The notes beneath the pieces were generated by a model. The model was not told the origin of the DNA and ran no database searches. It was given only the letters and a program-made list of their open reading frames with translations. Shown piece after piece: positions 34,802 to 43,844 of a stretch of DNA of 64,000 nucleotides. Numbering within the stretch: position 1 is the first letter of the stretch; every line of letters starts with the position of its first letter. The stretch is from Bacteroidales bacterium UBA5197 (GTDB taxonomy: Bacteria; Bacteroidota; Bacteroidia; Bacteroidales; Lentimicrobiaceae), in NCBI GenBank assembly GCA_002412885.1, contig DHVX01000048.1, positions 151,605 to 215,604 on the forward strand, written 5' to 3'. The position numbers and the translations under genes are program-made.

Positions 34802-35338
34802 TTACAAATCAGGGCTTAGGTTTACTTTGTCAAAGCTTAAGATAGCGTCAATTGCATGCTGCAGACGTTCATCTCCTTCACCAGAAACAATTGAAAACGA
34901 GAAGTTCCTGTTTTGGAGTTCAGTTTTATACATCTCAAACAATTCTTTGCGCAAGTTTGGATGTTCCCGCAAGGGATCGGCCTGCCAGGGAAGATCGGGG
35001 CTGCAGAGCAAATAATGAGTGTAGCGATGGGTTTCGAGCATCTCCTCTATCCATGTATGGGATTTGCCAAACTTTACCAGACACCAGATGTGTGTAACCA
35101 GAAAGTCGGTGTCGCAGAAAAGATATTCCTTTGCCGTTTTTGCCAAATCGTTTTCTGCTTCAAACTGACCTTTGGCAATGTGCAAAACATCGTCAAAGGT
35201 ATAGGGTGCATTTAGATTTTCGAGGAAAACGCGGGCATATTCAGGCACCCACGGCTCTTTAAAATGTGCGGCAAGATGCTCAGCCAGCCATGATTTGCCG
35301 GTTGATTCAGGCCCAGTGACCGAGATTCTTTTCAGCAT
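34802..35338 (-). CDS. NadR-like P-loop kinase (ribosylnicotinamide-kinase type)
   Basis: A 178-residue protein starting at MLKRISVTGPESTGKS (35336-35338); the frame is open to 35371 but that start lies deep in the upstream gene. The Walker A motif is GPESTGKSWL, followed by VPEYARVFLE and LFCDTDFLVTHIW, the pattern of the kinase domain of NadR. In the family it phosphorylates nicotinamide riboside to NMN. Its start overlaps the pnuC stop by 7 bp, which supports coupling of uptake to phosphorylation. Confidence 0.85.
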   Translation of the reverse strand: MLKRISVTGPESTGKSWLAEHLAAHFKEPWVPEYARVFLENLNAPYTFDDVLHIAKGQFEAENDLAKTAKEYLFCDTDFLVTHIWCLVKFGKSHTWIEEMLETHRYTHYLLCSPDLPWQADPLREHPNLRKELFEMYKTELQNRNFSFSIVSGEGDERLQHAIDAILSFDKVNLSPDL

Positions 35339-35964
35339 ATCTTCTGACTTTCGATCCAACGTCTGCGCCATTCAATAAGTGCAAGAATAGCCAGTATCAG
35401 AAAAATAATGTACTGAAAACTAGTAAATGCAAGCCCTTTTATGAAGTACAAAGGAATTGAAACTACGTTGCCAACTATCCAGTAGATCCAGTTTTCAAGC
35501 TTTTTACGCGCCATCAGCAACATGCCGATAAGGAAAACCGAAGTTGTAAATGAATCGACCCAGGGCACATAAGAACGCATGTAAACAATGTCATCCTGAT
35601 TGAACAGCCAGATAATGCCAAGAATGAGCCAGTAAAGTACAAAAGTGGCTGCAATTCCGGCAATCTGCTGACGGCGTGAGTTGACCGATATGGCAAGACT
35701 CCCTGAATCTCCGGTTTTGCGGATCCAGTTATACCAGCCGTAAACACTCATGGCAGTATAAAATACCTGAATTCCGGCATCAGCATATAATCTTGCTACA
35801 AAGCATATATATATGTAAATGACCACACTAACAATACCGGTGGGAAATACAAGTATATTCTCGCGCCTTGCAAACCAAACGCTGGCGATACCAAGCACTG
35901 CAGCAATTGCTTCCAGCCAGTTGGTGTTAAAGTAATTTTGAATGATATTCCAGAATTCAATCAT
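35332..35964 (-). CDS. pnuC: PnuC-family vitamin transporter
   Basis: A 210-residue membrane protein with about seven helices. AMSVYGWYNWIRK is the conserved PnuC aromatic motif, and an inverted-repeat helix arrangement is visible (VWFARRENILVFPTG near the N-terminus). PnuC proteins pass nicotinamide riboside, and the PnuT branch, known in Bacteroidota, passes thiamine, relying on phosphorylation to trap the vitamin. The downstream NadR-like kinase favours nicotinamide riboside; the upstream YkoF-like gene favours thiamine. Helix content and family are firm, substrate is not. Confidence 0.88.
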   Translation of the reverse strand: MIEFWNIIQNYFNTNWLEAIAAVLGIASVWFARRENILVFPTGIVSVVIYIYICFVARLYADAGIQVFYTAMSVYGWYNWIRKTGDSGSLAISVNSRRQQIAGIAATFVLYWLILGIIWLFNQDDIVYMRSYVPWVDSFTTSVFLIGMLLMARKKLENWIYWIVGNVVSIPLYFIKGLAFTSFQYIIFLILAILALIEWRRRWIESQKIC

Positions 35965-36033
35965 TGATATTCAGTAACAGATATTAAGCAGAATTGTAAT
36001 GAGTAATTTGCTGTTTATAAACCATTTCCGACA

Positions 36034-36279
36034 TTACACTTCAAGGTCAGCATTTATCACTTTCATTACAAACACTGAATGGGGCAGTTCAAAAGCCTGC
36101 TTCATGCAGCTATGAATGGTTGTCATAACTTCATCAAATTCGCCAAAAACCTGCGTTGACATCGTGTTTGTGCGGATAACAAGGTTATTGTTTTCGTTCA
36201 GATTTGCGATAAACCTTTTAATGGGTGGTTTATAGGCTTCATTCAGCGGATAGTAGCTGATATCGACAGATATTTTCAT
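36034..36279 (-). CDS. YkoF / MTH1187-like small thiamine-binding-fold protein
   Basis: An 81-residue protein with a ferredoxin-like pattern of strands and helices: MKISVDISYYPLNEAY, LVIRTNTMSTQVFGEFDEVM and HSVFVMKVINADLEV. TNTMSTQVFGEFDEV is the conserved block of the MTH1187/YkoF family, some members of which bind thiamine or hydroxymethylpyrimidine. It is 69 bp upstream of the PnuC-family gene on the same strand. No TPP riboswitch consensus (CTGAGA with ACC-x-GA) was found in front of it. Confidence 0.75.
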   Translation of the reverse strand: MKISVDISYYPLNEAYKPPIKRFIANLNENNNLVIRTNTMSTQVFGEFDEVMTTIHSCMKQAFELPHSVFVMKVINADLEV

Positions 36280-36373
36280 GTTTGTTTAGTTTAAAAAGTT
36301 ATTGATATGAGTAGCAAAGGTACAGGTATTCAGAATTGAATTATCTTTGAAGTCCAATTAACATATCCGCATC

Positions 36374-36937
36374 ATGAAAACCACTGCATCCTTTAAATTC
36401 TTTGCCCTGGCATTTATCACACTGATTTTCAGTTCATGCCTTACTGTTGAAACCAAAGAATATACCTTCACATTTACCGGTGAAAATTCCGGAAAACTGA
36501 CGATAAAATATATCAACATACTTTCGGTGATGGATGAAGAAAAAGATGTGACAGCTGAAGACTTTGCAGAAATACTGGAAAGGTACATCAACGGCAATCA
36601 GATTGCAGAGGATTTTCCGGGGGCAACCAACATAAAAACAAGACTTTACGAAGCCAACGGTCAGCTCTGCGGCGAAGCAACCATGGATTTTCCTTCCCTT
36701 TCAGCAGCCCGGCTTTATCAGTACGATAAAAACAGCCCGCTTATGATGAGCATAAGTGCAGCATTCGATTCTGAAACATACATCAGTTCAAACGGTTCAT
36801 ACGGCAACGATTATATGCCGGTAGTTTTCTGGCCTGCCGGATCAAAAAGCCTGACAGTTAGAACATCGGTAAGTGCACCTGATGAAACTTCATTGAGCCT
36901 TCTGGAGGAATTCAGGAAGTGGAAACAATCTAACTAA
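36374..36937 (+). CDS. Predicted lipoprotein of unknown function
   Basis: A 187-residue protein with a lipoprotein signal (FALAFITLIFSSC, lipobox Cys at residue 22), so it should be membrane-anchored in the periplasm or outer membrane. After the anchor, KEYTFTFTGENSGKLTIKYI suggests a beta-rich domain. No family was recognised. It stands alone, divergent from the YkoF-like gene and 129 bp before the hybrid kinase. Confidence 0.75.
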   Translation: MKTTASFKFFALAFITLIFSSCLTVETKEYTFTFTGENSGKLTIKYINILSVMDEEKDVTAEDFAEILERYINGNQIAEDFPGATNIKTRLYEANGQLCGEATMDFPSLSAARLYQYDKNSPLMMSISAAFDSETYISSNGSYGNDYMPVVFWPAGSKSLTVRTSVSAPDETSLSLLEEFRKWKQSN

Positions 36938-37066
36938 TCCATAAATGCTTTTGTCTGATTCATATTAGGTTCTAACTTAAGGGACTCAATGCCTGATATG
37001 ACAATAATGCATATATTAGCAGCCTTCTAATGACATAAGTATAAAAACCAAAAACAGAAACTTAAC

Positions 37067-39268
37067 ATGCTCGCCTCCTTTCTGACAGGGCTATTGCTTA
37101 ATACAGCCATACTGCTGTCATTCAGCATGTTGTACGACAATTTCTGGGTCAGGTATCATGACAAGCGAGGTATTATTTCCAAATTATTAATCGGAGTCAT
37201 TGTCGGTATAATTGGTATAATCCTGATGCTTACTCCCTGGATATTAATTCCGGGAATAACTTTCGATACCAGATCGGTTATGCTCAGTATTTCAGGGCTC
37301 TTTTTCGGACCTGTTCCAACAATTGTTGCAATGGTCATAGATATTTCCTATCGCTGGAGCATGGGAGGCGACGGCGCTTGGATGGGAATAGCAGTTATAT
37401 TGTCTTCTGGGAGTGCTGGCATCGCATGGCGGAAATTCAGACCAAAATGGAAAGAAAAAAAAACCACTTTTGAGCTTTTTGCATTGGGCTTGATTGTCCA
37501 TTTACTTATGGTTTCCTGTACATTATTATTGCCCGGCGAATTGTCATTTTCAACCTTGAAGGCAATAACTATTCCGGTCATTCTTATTTATATACCCGCT
37601 ACAGTTTTGCTGGGCTTGCTTCTGGTAAAGTATGACGAAAACTGGCTAAACAAACGAGCACGTGAACAACTCATCGAATCAAACAGAAGATTTACAGATC
37701 TGATCAGGAGTGCAAATGTATTAAGTATAATTCTTACTCTTGATGGAAAAATAACCTATTGCAACGAAAGTTATCTGAATAAAACAGGATATTCCTTTGC
37801 CGAACTTGAGGGAAAAAACTGGATTGAATGCTTTTCAGAACCTGAAAACAAAAAAGAGTATTCCGTGATGTTTAATTCTATTATACTGGGAAATGATAAG
37901 TCGGATTTTCATGAAAACAGTATTTTAAAGAAACGAGGTGACTTGCTATATGTTACCTGGAGTTACATTTTGCTGAAAGATGAAAACGGGAAAGTAAATG
38001 GCATTTCAGCGCTGGGTGTTGATTTAACCGAACGCAAAAGACATGAACAGCACCTGCTTTCGAAAAATAGTATCATAAAAGAACGAAACATTCAGCTAAA
38101 AAAAATAAATGCGCAACTGAATGAGGCAAAAGAAAAAGCCGAGGAAAGCGATAGGTTGAAATCGGCTTTCCTGGCCAATATGAGCCATGAAATACGCACA
38201 CCAATGAATGGTATTCTTGGGTTTGCCAGTCTTTTGCAGGATGACAAATTATCAGAGAACGATATCAAGGAATACATTAATCTGATAAATATCAGCGGAT
38301 TAAGAATGCTCAATCTTATCAATGATCTCATTGATATCTCGAAGGTAGAGTCAGGTTTAATGAAAGTACAGACTACCGCATTTGATCTGAATGAACAAAT
38401 GCGGTTTCTGAATGATTTTTTTCGACCTGAAGCTCATGCCAAAGGAATTGAAATCAAGAGTAAGATGCCATTTTCTGAGCCACATTTTAATATTGTCAGC
38501 GACAAAGAAAAGCTTATTGCCATTCTTACCAATTTGATAAAGAATGCCATTAAGTACTCAAAAAAAGGGAACATTGAATTTGGATATCAGATTACTGGCA
38601 ATTTCCTTGAATTTCATGTAAAGGATGAGGGTATCGGCATTCTGGAAGCAAAACAGCAATTGATTTTTCAGAGGTTTATTCAGGTTGACTCTTCTGCTTC
38701 AAGCGGATATGAAGGCGCGGGGCTTGGCTTATCCATTGCTAAAGCTTACGTTGAAATGCTGGGAGGCAACATTGCACTAAATTCGCAGGAAGGCATTGGG
38801 TCCGAGTTCATTTTCACAATTCAATATTTGCCTGTAATTAACATGGTCACAAATACCAACAATTCCCATTATAAAAGCAACTTTATTGTAAATAATGGTC
38901 ATTCAGGAAGGTTAAAAATACTGGTTGCAGAAGATGATGCGGTGTCATTAAAGCTGATCACAAACATGATCAGTCATCTGGAAGCTGAGGTAATTCCGGC
39001 TGATAACGGCAGGCAAGTCATCGATTTGTGCAGAAAGCATTCCGACATTGACCTGATTCTAATGGATATAAAAATGCCTGAAATTAACGGACTGGATGCA
39101 ACCCGTGAAATAAGGCTGTTTAACAATAATGTGATTATAATTGCGCAAACAGCTAATGCCCTGGCAGGTGACAGAAAACTGGCACTTGACGCTGGTTGTA
39201 ATGAATACATTTCCAAGCCATTAAATAAGCAGAAACTCAATTTATTAATCAATAAATTCTTCTCTTAA
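37067..39268 (+). CDS. Hybrid histidine kinase with 5TMR-LYT sensor, PAS and receiver domains
   Basis: A 733-residue membrane kinase. The N-terminus (about 1-200) is a LytS-type 5TMR module, with FDTRSVMLSISGLFFGPVP and SYRWSMGGDGAWMGI. A PAS domain spans about 210-330, ending GVDLTERKR. HisKA has H in FLANMSHEIRTPMNG, then the ATPase boxes NLIKNAIKYS, VKDEGIGI and GAGLGLSIAKAYVE. A C-terminal receiver (about 615-730) has the acceptor Asp in LILMDIKMPEI. It lies 24 bp before a flavodoxin gene, hinting at redox or envelope sensing. No DNA-binding output is attached. Confidence 0.94.
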   Translation: MLASFLTGLLLNTAILLSFSMLYDNFWVRYHDKRGIISKLLIGVIVGIIGIILMLTPWILIPGITFDTRSVMLSISGLFFGPVPTIVAMVIDISYRWSMGGDGAWMGIAVILSSGSAGIAWRKFRPKWKEKKTTFELFALGLIVHLLMVSCTLLLPGELSFSTLKAITIPVILIYIPATVLLGLLLVKYDENWLNKRAREQLIESNRRFTDLIRSANVLSIILTLDGKITYCNESYLNKTGYSFAELEGKNWIECFSEPENKKEYSVMFNSIILGNDKSDFHENSILKKRGDLLYVTWSYILLKDENGKVNGISALGVDLTERKRHEQHLLSKNSIIKERNIQLKKINAQLNEAKEKAEESDRLKSAFLANMSHEIRTPMNGILGFASLLQDDKLSENDIKEYINLINISGLRMLNLINDLIDISKVESGLMKVQTTAFDLNEQMRFLNDFFRPEAHAKGIEIKSKMPFSEPHFNIVSDKEKLIAILTNLIKNAIKYSKKGNIEFGYQITGNFLEFHVKDEGIGILEAKQQLIFQRFIQVDSSASSGYEGAGLGLSIAKAYVEMLGGNIALNSQEGIGSEFIFTIQYLPVINMVTNTNNSHYKSNFIVNNGHSGRLKILVAEDDAVSLKLITNMISHLEAEVIPADNGRQVIDLCRKHSDIDLILMDIKMPEINGLDATREIRLFNNNVIIIAQTANALAGDRKLALDAGCNEYISKPLNKQKLNLLINKFFS

Positions 39269-39292
39269 AGAACCAAAACCAATTGAAACAAG

Positions 39293-39784
39293 ATGAAAGC
39301 CCTCATCATTTATGAATCAGCATTTGGCAATACCGAACAAATTGCCTTTGCCATCCGGGATACTTTGAATCTTTCATGCCAGACCATTGCATTACATCCT
39401 GACAAAATTCAACCCGCTGACCTGCAAAATTATGATTTGATTATTGCAGGCTCCCCCACTCAAAAATTCAGTCCTTTACCTCAGATCTTCGCTTTTATCA
39501 GTAAACTTCCTGATGGAAGTCTGAAAGGGAAAAATGTTGCTGCTTTTGACACTCGGATTGATTTAAAGAAACAGAACAACCGTTTTCTCAGTTTTATGGT
39601 CTGGCTTTTCGGATATGCAGCAGAACCTTTGGCAAGAAAACTCAAATCAAAAAGAGGAAATCTTATCGCCCCGGCTGAAGGTTTTTTTGTTGACGATACA
39701 AAAGGTCCGATTACGGAAGGTGAGCTGAAAAGGGCAAAAGAATGGGCTGAAAATCTGATGATCAAGCAAAACCCATTACGCTGA
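39293..39784 (+). CDS. Flavodoxin-family protein
   Basis: A 163-residue flavodoxin-like protein. The FMN-phosphate loop is YESAFGNTEQIA near residues 7-18, and IIAGSPTQKFSPLPQ is the second FMN-contact loop. Members carry electrons or act as quinone or flavin-linked reductases. It lies 24 bp after the hybrid kinase and 47 bp before chrA, suggesting one transcript. Confidence 0.88.
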   Translation: MKALIIYESAFGNTEQIAFAIRDTLNLSCQTIALHPDKIQPADLQNYDLIIAGSPTQKFSPLPQIFAFISKLPDGSLKGKNVAAFDTRIDLKKQNNRFLSFMVWLFGYAAEPLARKLKSKRGNLIAPAEGFFVDDTKGPITEGELKRAKEWAENLMIKQNPLR

Positions 39785-39831
39785 GCCCAACAAAGGAGTG
39801 ACAAATTGTAACCTTAAATCACTAACCTCCA

Positions 39832-40965
39832 ATGCCCAAATCCTCATCTCTCAAAGAAATAGCACTGGTTTTTCTTAAATTGGGATTCTTTTCTTTTGGA
39901 GGCCCGGCTGCTCATACCGCCATGATGGAAGAAGAGGTTGTGAATAAGCGCAACTGGATGGATCGTCAGCATTTCCTCGATTTACTTGGCGCCACAAACC
40001 TAATTCCCGGCCCGAACTCTACCGAAATGACCATGCACTGCGGTCATGAAAGAGGAGGTTTCTGGGGTTTGATCGTTGCTGGGTTGAGTTTCATATTGCC
40101 GGCCATCTTTATAACCGGAATTTTCGCATGGCTGTATGTAAACTATGGCCAATTACCTGAAGTTGAACCCTTTATTTATGGAATTAAACCAGCTGTACTT
40201 GCGATAATTACATCTGCAATTCTTAGCCTGGGAAAAAAGGCAGTTAAAGGTTATGAAACGGCAGTTTTGGGTTTACTTGTGCTGATCGCCGGAATTGCCG
40301 GAGCAAATGAGATTGCCGCTTTGCTCTCAGCCGGTATTGCCGGAACCATTTATTTTGCGCTGAAAAACAAAACTTTCGGAAAAATCAATTCACTGCTTCC
40401 TGTGATTGCCATGCCTGCACTTTCTGCTGCAGCATCCGGCATAACTGCATGGGGATTGTTCTGGATTTTCCTTAAAATCGGTGCAGTTCTTTATGGAAGC
40501 GGATATGTGCTTTTTGCATATCTCGATGCTGAGCTGGTAACCCGGGGCTGGATTACACGTCAGCAATTGATGGATGCTGTCGCGGTCGGACAGTTTACGC
40601 CTGGTCCAATTCTGTCAACAGTTACATTTATCGGCTATATCCTCGCGGGAACCAAAGGAGCAATTCTGGCTACAATCGGAGTTTTTCTGCCATCGTTTAT
40701 TTTCGTACTGGTGTTGAATCCATGGATTCCAAAAATGCGTCGATCAAAAATTATGGGCTGGTTTCTCGATTCGGTGAATGTGGCGTCAATTGCAGTCATG
40801 GCTTCAGTACTCTATGTTATGTCGCGCGATACCCTCACCGATTGGCGTACAATATTAATCGCCGTCACTGCAATGACATTGACTTTCGTTTTCAAAAAAA
40901 CCAGTGCGGTATTGTTGGTTATTGGAGGTTCTGTGGCTGGTTACCTGCTGCTTATGATTCAATAA
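39832..40965 (+). CDS. chrA: Chromate transporter, CHR family (two-domain)
   Basis: A 377-residue membrane protein with two homologous CHR halves. The first has FFSFGGPAAHTAMMEEEVV and NLIPGPNSTEMTM. The second has GYVLFAYLDAELVTRGWIT and GQFTPGPILSTVTFIGY. About ten helices are visible. ChrA proteins export chromate or related oxyanions from the cytosol. It lies 47 bp after the flavodoxin gene; a reductase-like partner next to an oxyanion exporter would fit metal-oxyanion defence, but this is inference. Confidence 0.93.
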   Translation: MPKSSSLKEIALVFLKLGFFSFGGPAAHTAMMEEEVVNKRNWMDRQHFLDLLGATNLIPGPNSTEMTMHCGHERGGFWGLIVAGLSFILPAIFITGIFAWLYVNYGQLPEVEPFIYGIKPAVLAIITSAILSLGKKAVKGYETAVLGLLVLIAGIAGANEIAALLSAGIAGTIYFALKNKTFGKINSLLPVIAMPALSAAASGITAWGLFWIFLKIGAVLYGSGYVLFAYLDAELVTRGWITRQQLMDAVAVGQFTPGPILSTVTFIGYILAGTKGAILATIGVFLPSFIFVLVLNPWIPKMRRSKIMGWFLDSVNVASIAVMASVLYVMSRDTLTDWRTILIAVTAMTLTFVFKKTSAVLLVIGGSVAGYLLLMIQ

Positions 40966-41027
40966 TAACTTCCGGTTTCAGACTATAACTCTTGAAAGTC
41001 ATGGTTTGACTTGCGGCTTTTAGCTAT

Positions 41028-41048
41028 AATTCAAGCGCCGCTTGAATT
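41028..41048. other. Short palindrome between chrA and the spermidine-synthase-like gene
   Basis: AATTCAAGCG and CGCTTGAATT form perfect 10-base arms around one base. There is no T-run, so it could be an operator or a weak terminator. Confidence 0.4.
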
Positions 41049-41117
41049 GCAAATCGCTTTTTTGCTTCGCCATTAAATATTACTTCCTATTTTTGCCATA
41101 TAACAGCCACTCCATTA

Positions 41118-43655
41118 ATGAAGAAACGCCCGATATCACCGGTTTATATTTTATTCCTTGTTTTTCTTGCCGGCTTCAGCGTGCTCATTTATGAAGTCAG
41201 CTGGTTCAGAATGCTTTCACTGGTATTGGGGGCAACTGTTTCTGCATCCACGATTGTTTTGGTTGCATTTATGGCTGGCTTCGGATTGGGAGCCTGGTAT
41301 TGGGGCAAAACTTCCGGCAGTCGTTTTAAACCACTGACACTGCTTCCCGGCTTGCTGATATCGACTGGTATTCTTGGATTTGGAAGTTACTTTTTATTAG
41401 ATACAGGCTTGCCGGCGCTCTATACAATGGCAGCCAAAGCCGGATTATCAGTCACCTTTTCGGAAATACTGATTTTTGCAAGTTCGTTGATACTGCTGTT
41501 TATTCCGGCATTTTTTATGGGTGGAATTTTGCCGGTTGCTTCTGGTTTATTGATCCGAAGCGACACCAATCTTCCGGGATTGATGGGAAATGTTTATGCC
41601 TGGGAAACCATCGGCAGTGCGCTTGGCGGATTGGCAGCAGGGTTTATACTTATCCGGACATTTGGTCAACAATACACGATTTTCATTGCTGCAGCCATCA
41701 ATATCATTTCTGCCTTACCACTCTTATATTATTTCCTTCAACCTGAAGTTGAACCAATTCCTCATTTAATTCCGGAAGAAAAAAAATCAGGTGCAGTAAA
41801 AGCATCAGGTGCAAAAATCAAGGTTCAGGGTCTGCAACAAAAACGTTATGCAGCATTGCTCGGTACTTTTATTTTCGGATTAACCGTAATCGGGCTTCAG
41901 GTGGCATGGTTCAGGATTTTCAGAATTTACATGACCAACACCAGTTACACCTTTTCTTTGATCGCTTCCATGGTAATTCTCGGACTTTTTGCCGGAAGCC
42001 GCTACTTTTCAGCCAAAGGTGAAAAAAGGGTAAATATCAGCACCATGATCAACTTATTGCTGCTAACTGCGGTGGCGATATTGCTGGGTTTCGGCATATT
42101 AATGAAACTGCCTGAACTTATTATGTTTCCGCTGGCAGGTGATCAGGATGCTTATTTTCTGAGGATTATAGTAATACCTGCCATCTCAGCCCTTCTCGTA
42201 ATAATTCCGGTGACTTTCCTTTCGGGATATGCCTTTCCGCTGGCCTGCAGCCTATATTCAGAAAGTTACCGCGACATCAGCAGCAGCATAGGACGGATAT
42301 TGCTTTTCAATACGGCAGGCAGCATCATTGGCCCGCTGATTACCGCATTTCTGCTGATCCCGATACGTGGGGCAGGATTATCTGTGGTATTTTTTGTCAT
42401 ACCTCTGCTTGCTGCGGTATTTCTGCTGACTACGAAACCTCATGTTCATCAGCGCGCAGGAGTATTGAAATTAATTTCGGGAGTTGGCGCTTCAATGCTG
42501 ATTTTGATTTTCATTTTCAGTCCAAAAGTCAAAATATTACCTCCCTCTTTTACCCGTTTCGACAGGGAAATTATAGAATACCGTGAAACTGTGGAAGGCA
42601 CCTGGGTAGTTGGGCGCGAACCCGGAGGCAAAGGAGCAGCGCTATCCACATACGTGAACAACAGTGCTGTAATTGGTTCAAGTTACGACGCCATCAAGGT
42701 GGTAAAAATGGTGGGACACCTCCCCTTCTATACCGGTTTGGAATGTAAAAATGTGCTTGTGGTCGGTTTTGGAATAGGCGTAACTACCTCAGCCATAGCT
42801 TCTCACCCTGAAGTGGAAAGCATTTCATGTATTGAACTTGTGGCCGGGCTTAAAGATGCAGCGCATTATTACAGCGGTCTGAACAACAACATTCAGAATG
42901 ACCCGCGCCTGAAGGTCATTCCCGGGGATGGCCGGCATTATCTGCAAACAACAGCGAACAAATACGACCTCATTTCCAGCGACCCCACCCACCCGATTCT
43001 GGGTTCGGGAAGTCTTTATACAAAAGAATATTTTGAACTTTGCCGTGAAAAACTTAACCCGGGTGGAATGGTTTCGCAATATCTGCCGCTGCATAAATTG
43101 CTGCCTGATGATTTCCTGGGAATCATAAAAACATTTCACAGCGTATTTCCTTCTGCAACTGTTTGGCTCGGACAAAGTCATGCTGTGCTGTTGGGTTCCA
43201 ATGGCCCATTAAAAGTTGACTTCGGGCAATGGTCTGAAAAGATTGCTGAATCGGTCAGAGACCCTTATTTTTATAATAACCCGTATCATCTGGCAGCGTG
43301 TCTGGTGCTTGATAGTGCCGGTATTGCTCAATTCCCCGAACATATCCGCATCAATACAGACAACCGCCCGCTCACTGAGTTTTTCAGACTCTCCTCGTTT
43401 GAAAATGGAAATATGGTGCTGAATCTCAACTATCTGGATGAGAACCGAAGTAATACTTCAGGGATTTTCAGCGACATACCTGATCAGGAAATGATGCAAC
43501 GCTTTGTGGCGGGCAACAAACTGTTCACCAAAGGAATTGCCGCTGATCTGAAAGGAAACCGGAGAGAATTGCTGAATATGCTCAGGCAGGCTTCCCTTGT
43601 AAATCCTGAAAATGAAGAGTATCCGTTTTTGATCAGGTTTTATGGTGGGCGGTAA
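41118..43655 (+). CDS. Membrane-anchored spermidine-synthase-like protein (MFS/SpdSyn fusion type)
   Basis: An 845-residue protein. The first 480 residues hold about twelve to fourteen helices (VYILFLVFLAGFSVLIYEVSW is the usual start). A Rossmann methyltransferase-fold domain follows at about 500-720, with VLVVGFGIGVTTSAIA as the SAM-like loop, a CIELV acidic strand, GDGRHYL and DLISSDPTHPILGSGSLYT. The C-terminal 100 residues are helical. Such fusions resemble spermidine synthase, but the substrate is unproven and true polyamine synthesis is uncertain. A stand-alone gene. Confidence 0.82.
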   Translation: MKKRPISPVYILFLVFLAGFSVLIYEVSWFRMLSLVLGATVSASTIVLVAFMAGFGLGAWYWGKTSGSRFKPLTLLPGLLISTGILGFGSYFLLDTGLPALYTMAAKAGLSVTFSEILIFASSLILLFIPAFFMGGILPVASGLLIRSDTNLPGLMGNVYAWETIGSALGGLAAGFILIRTFGQQYTIFIAAAINIISALPLLYYFLQPEVEPIPHLIPEEKKSGAVKASGAKIKVQGLQQKRYAALLGTFIFGLTVIGLQVAWFRIFRIYMTNTSYTFSLIASMVILGLFAGSRYFSAKGEKRVNISTMINLLLLTAVAILLGFGILMKLPELIMFPLAGDQDAYFLRIIVIPAISALLVIIPVTFLSGYAFPLACSLYSESYRDISSSIGRILLFNTAGSIIGPLITAFLLIPIRGAGLSVVFFVIPLLAAVFLLTTKPHVHQRAGVLKLISGVGASMLILIFIFSPKVKILPPSFTRFDREIIEYRETVEGTWVVGREPGGKGAALSTYVNNSAVIGSSYDAIKVVKMVGHLPFYTGLECKNVLVVGFGIGVTTSAIASHPEVESISCIELVAGLKDAAHYYSGLNNNIQNDPRLKVIPGDGRHYLQTTANKYDLISSDPTHPILGSGSLYTKEYFELCREKLNPGGMVSQYLPLHKLLPDDFLGIIKTFHSVFPSATVWLGQSHAVLLGSNGPLKVDFGQWSEKIAESVRDPYFYNNPYHLAACLVLDSAGIAQFPEHIRINTDNRPLTEFFRLSSFENGNMVLNLNYLDENRSNTSGIFSDIPDQEMMQRFVAGNKLFTKGIAADLKGNRRELLNMLRQASLVNPENEEYPFLIRFYGGR

Positions 43656-43844
43656 AAATCAGAGAATTACAAAAGCACAACCAAAATCATTTTTCTTCGA
43701 ATAAAATCTGTTTCCCAAATTTTCTTCAACCACCATTCCCCGATTTTTACTAATTTTATCCACAACATCTGTTTTTTCAGAAGTTAGTGTTAATTTTACA
43801 CCATCAATAAACATAGCTTTCTAAAGGCTGCAACAAATTAGCTG

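Noticed and set aside
36280..36373. TPP riboswitch ahead of the YkoF-like gene
   Set aside because: The gap to the divergent lipoprotein gene has no CTGAGA or matching TPP consensus on the minus strand.
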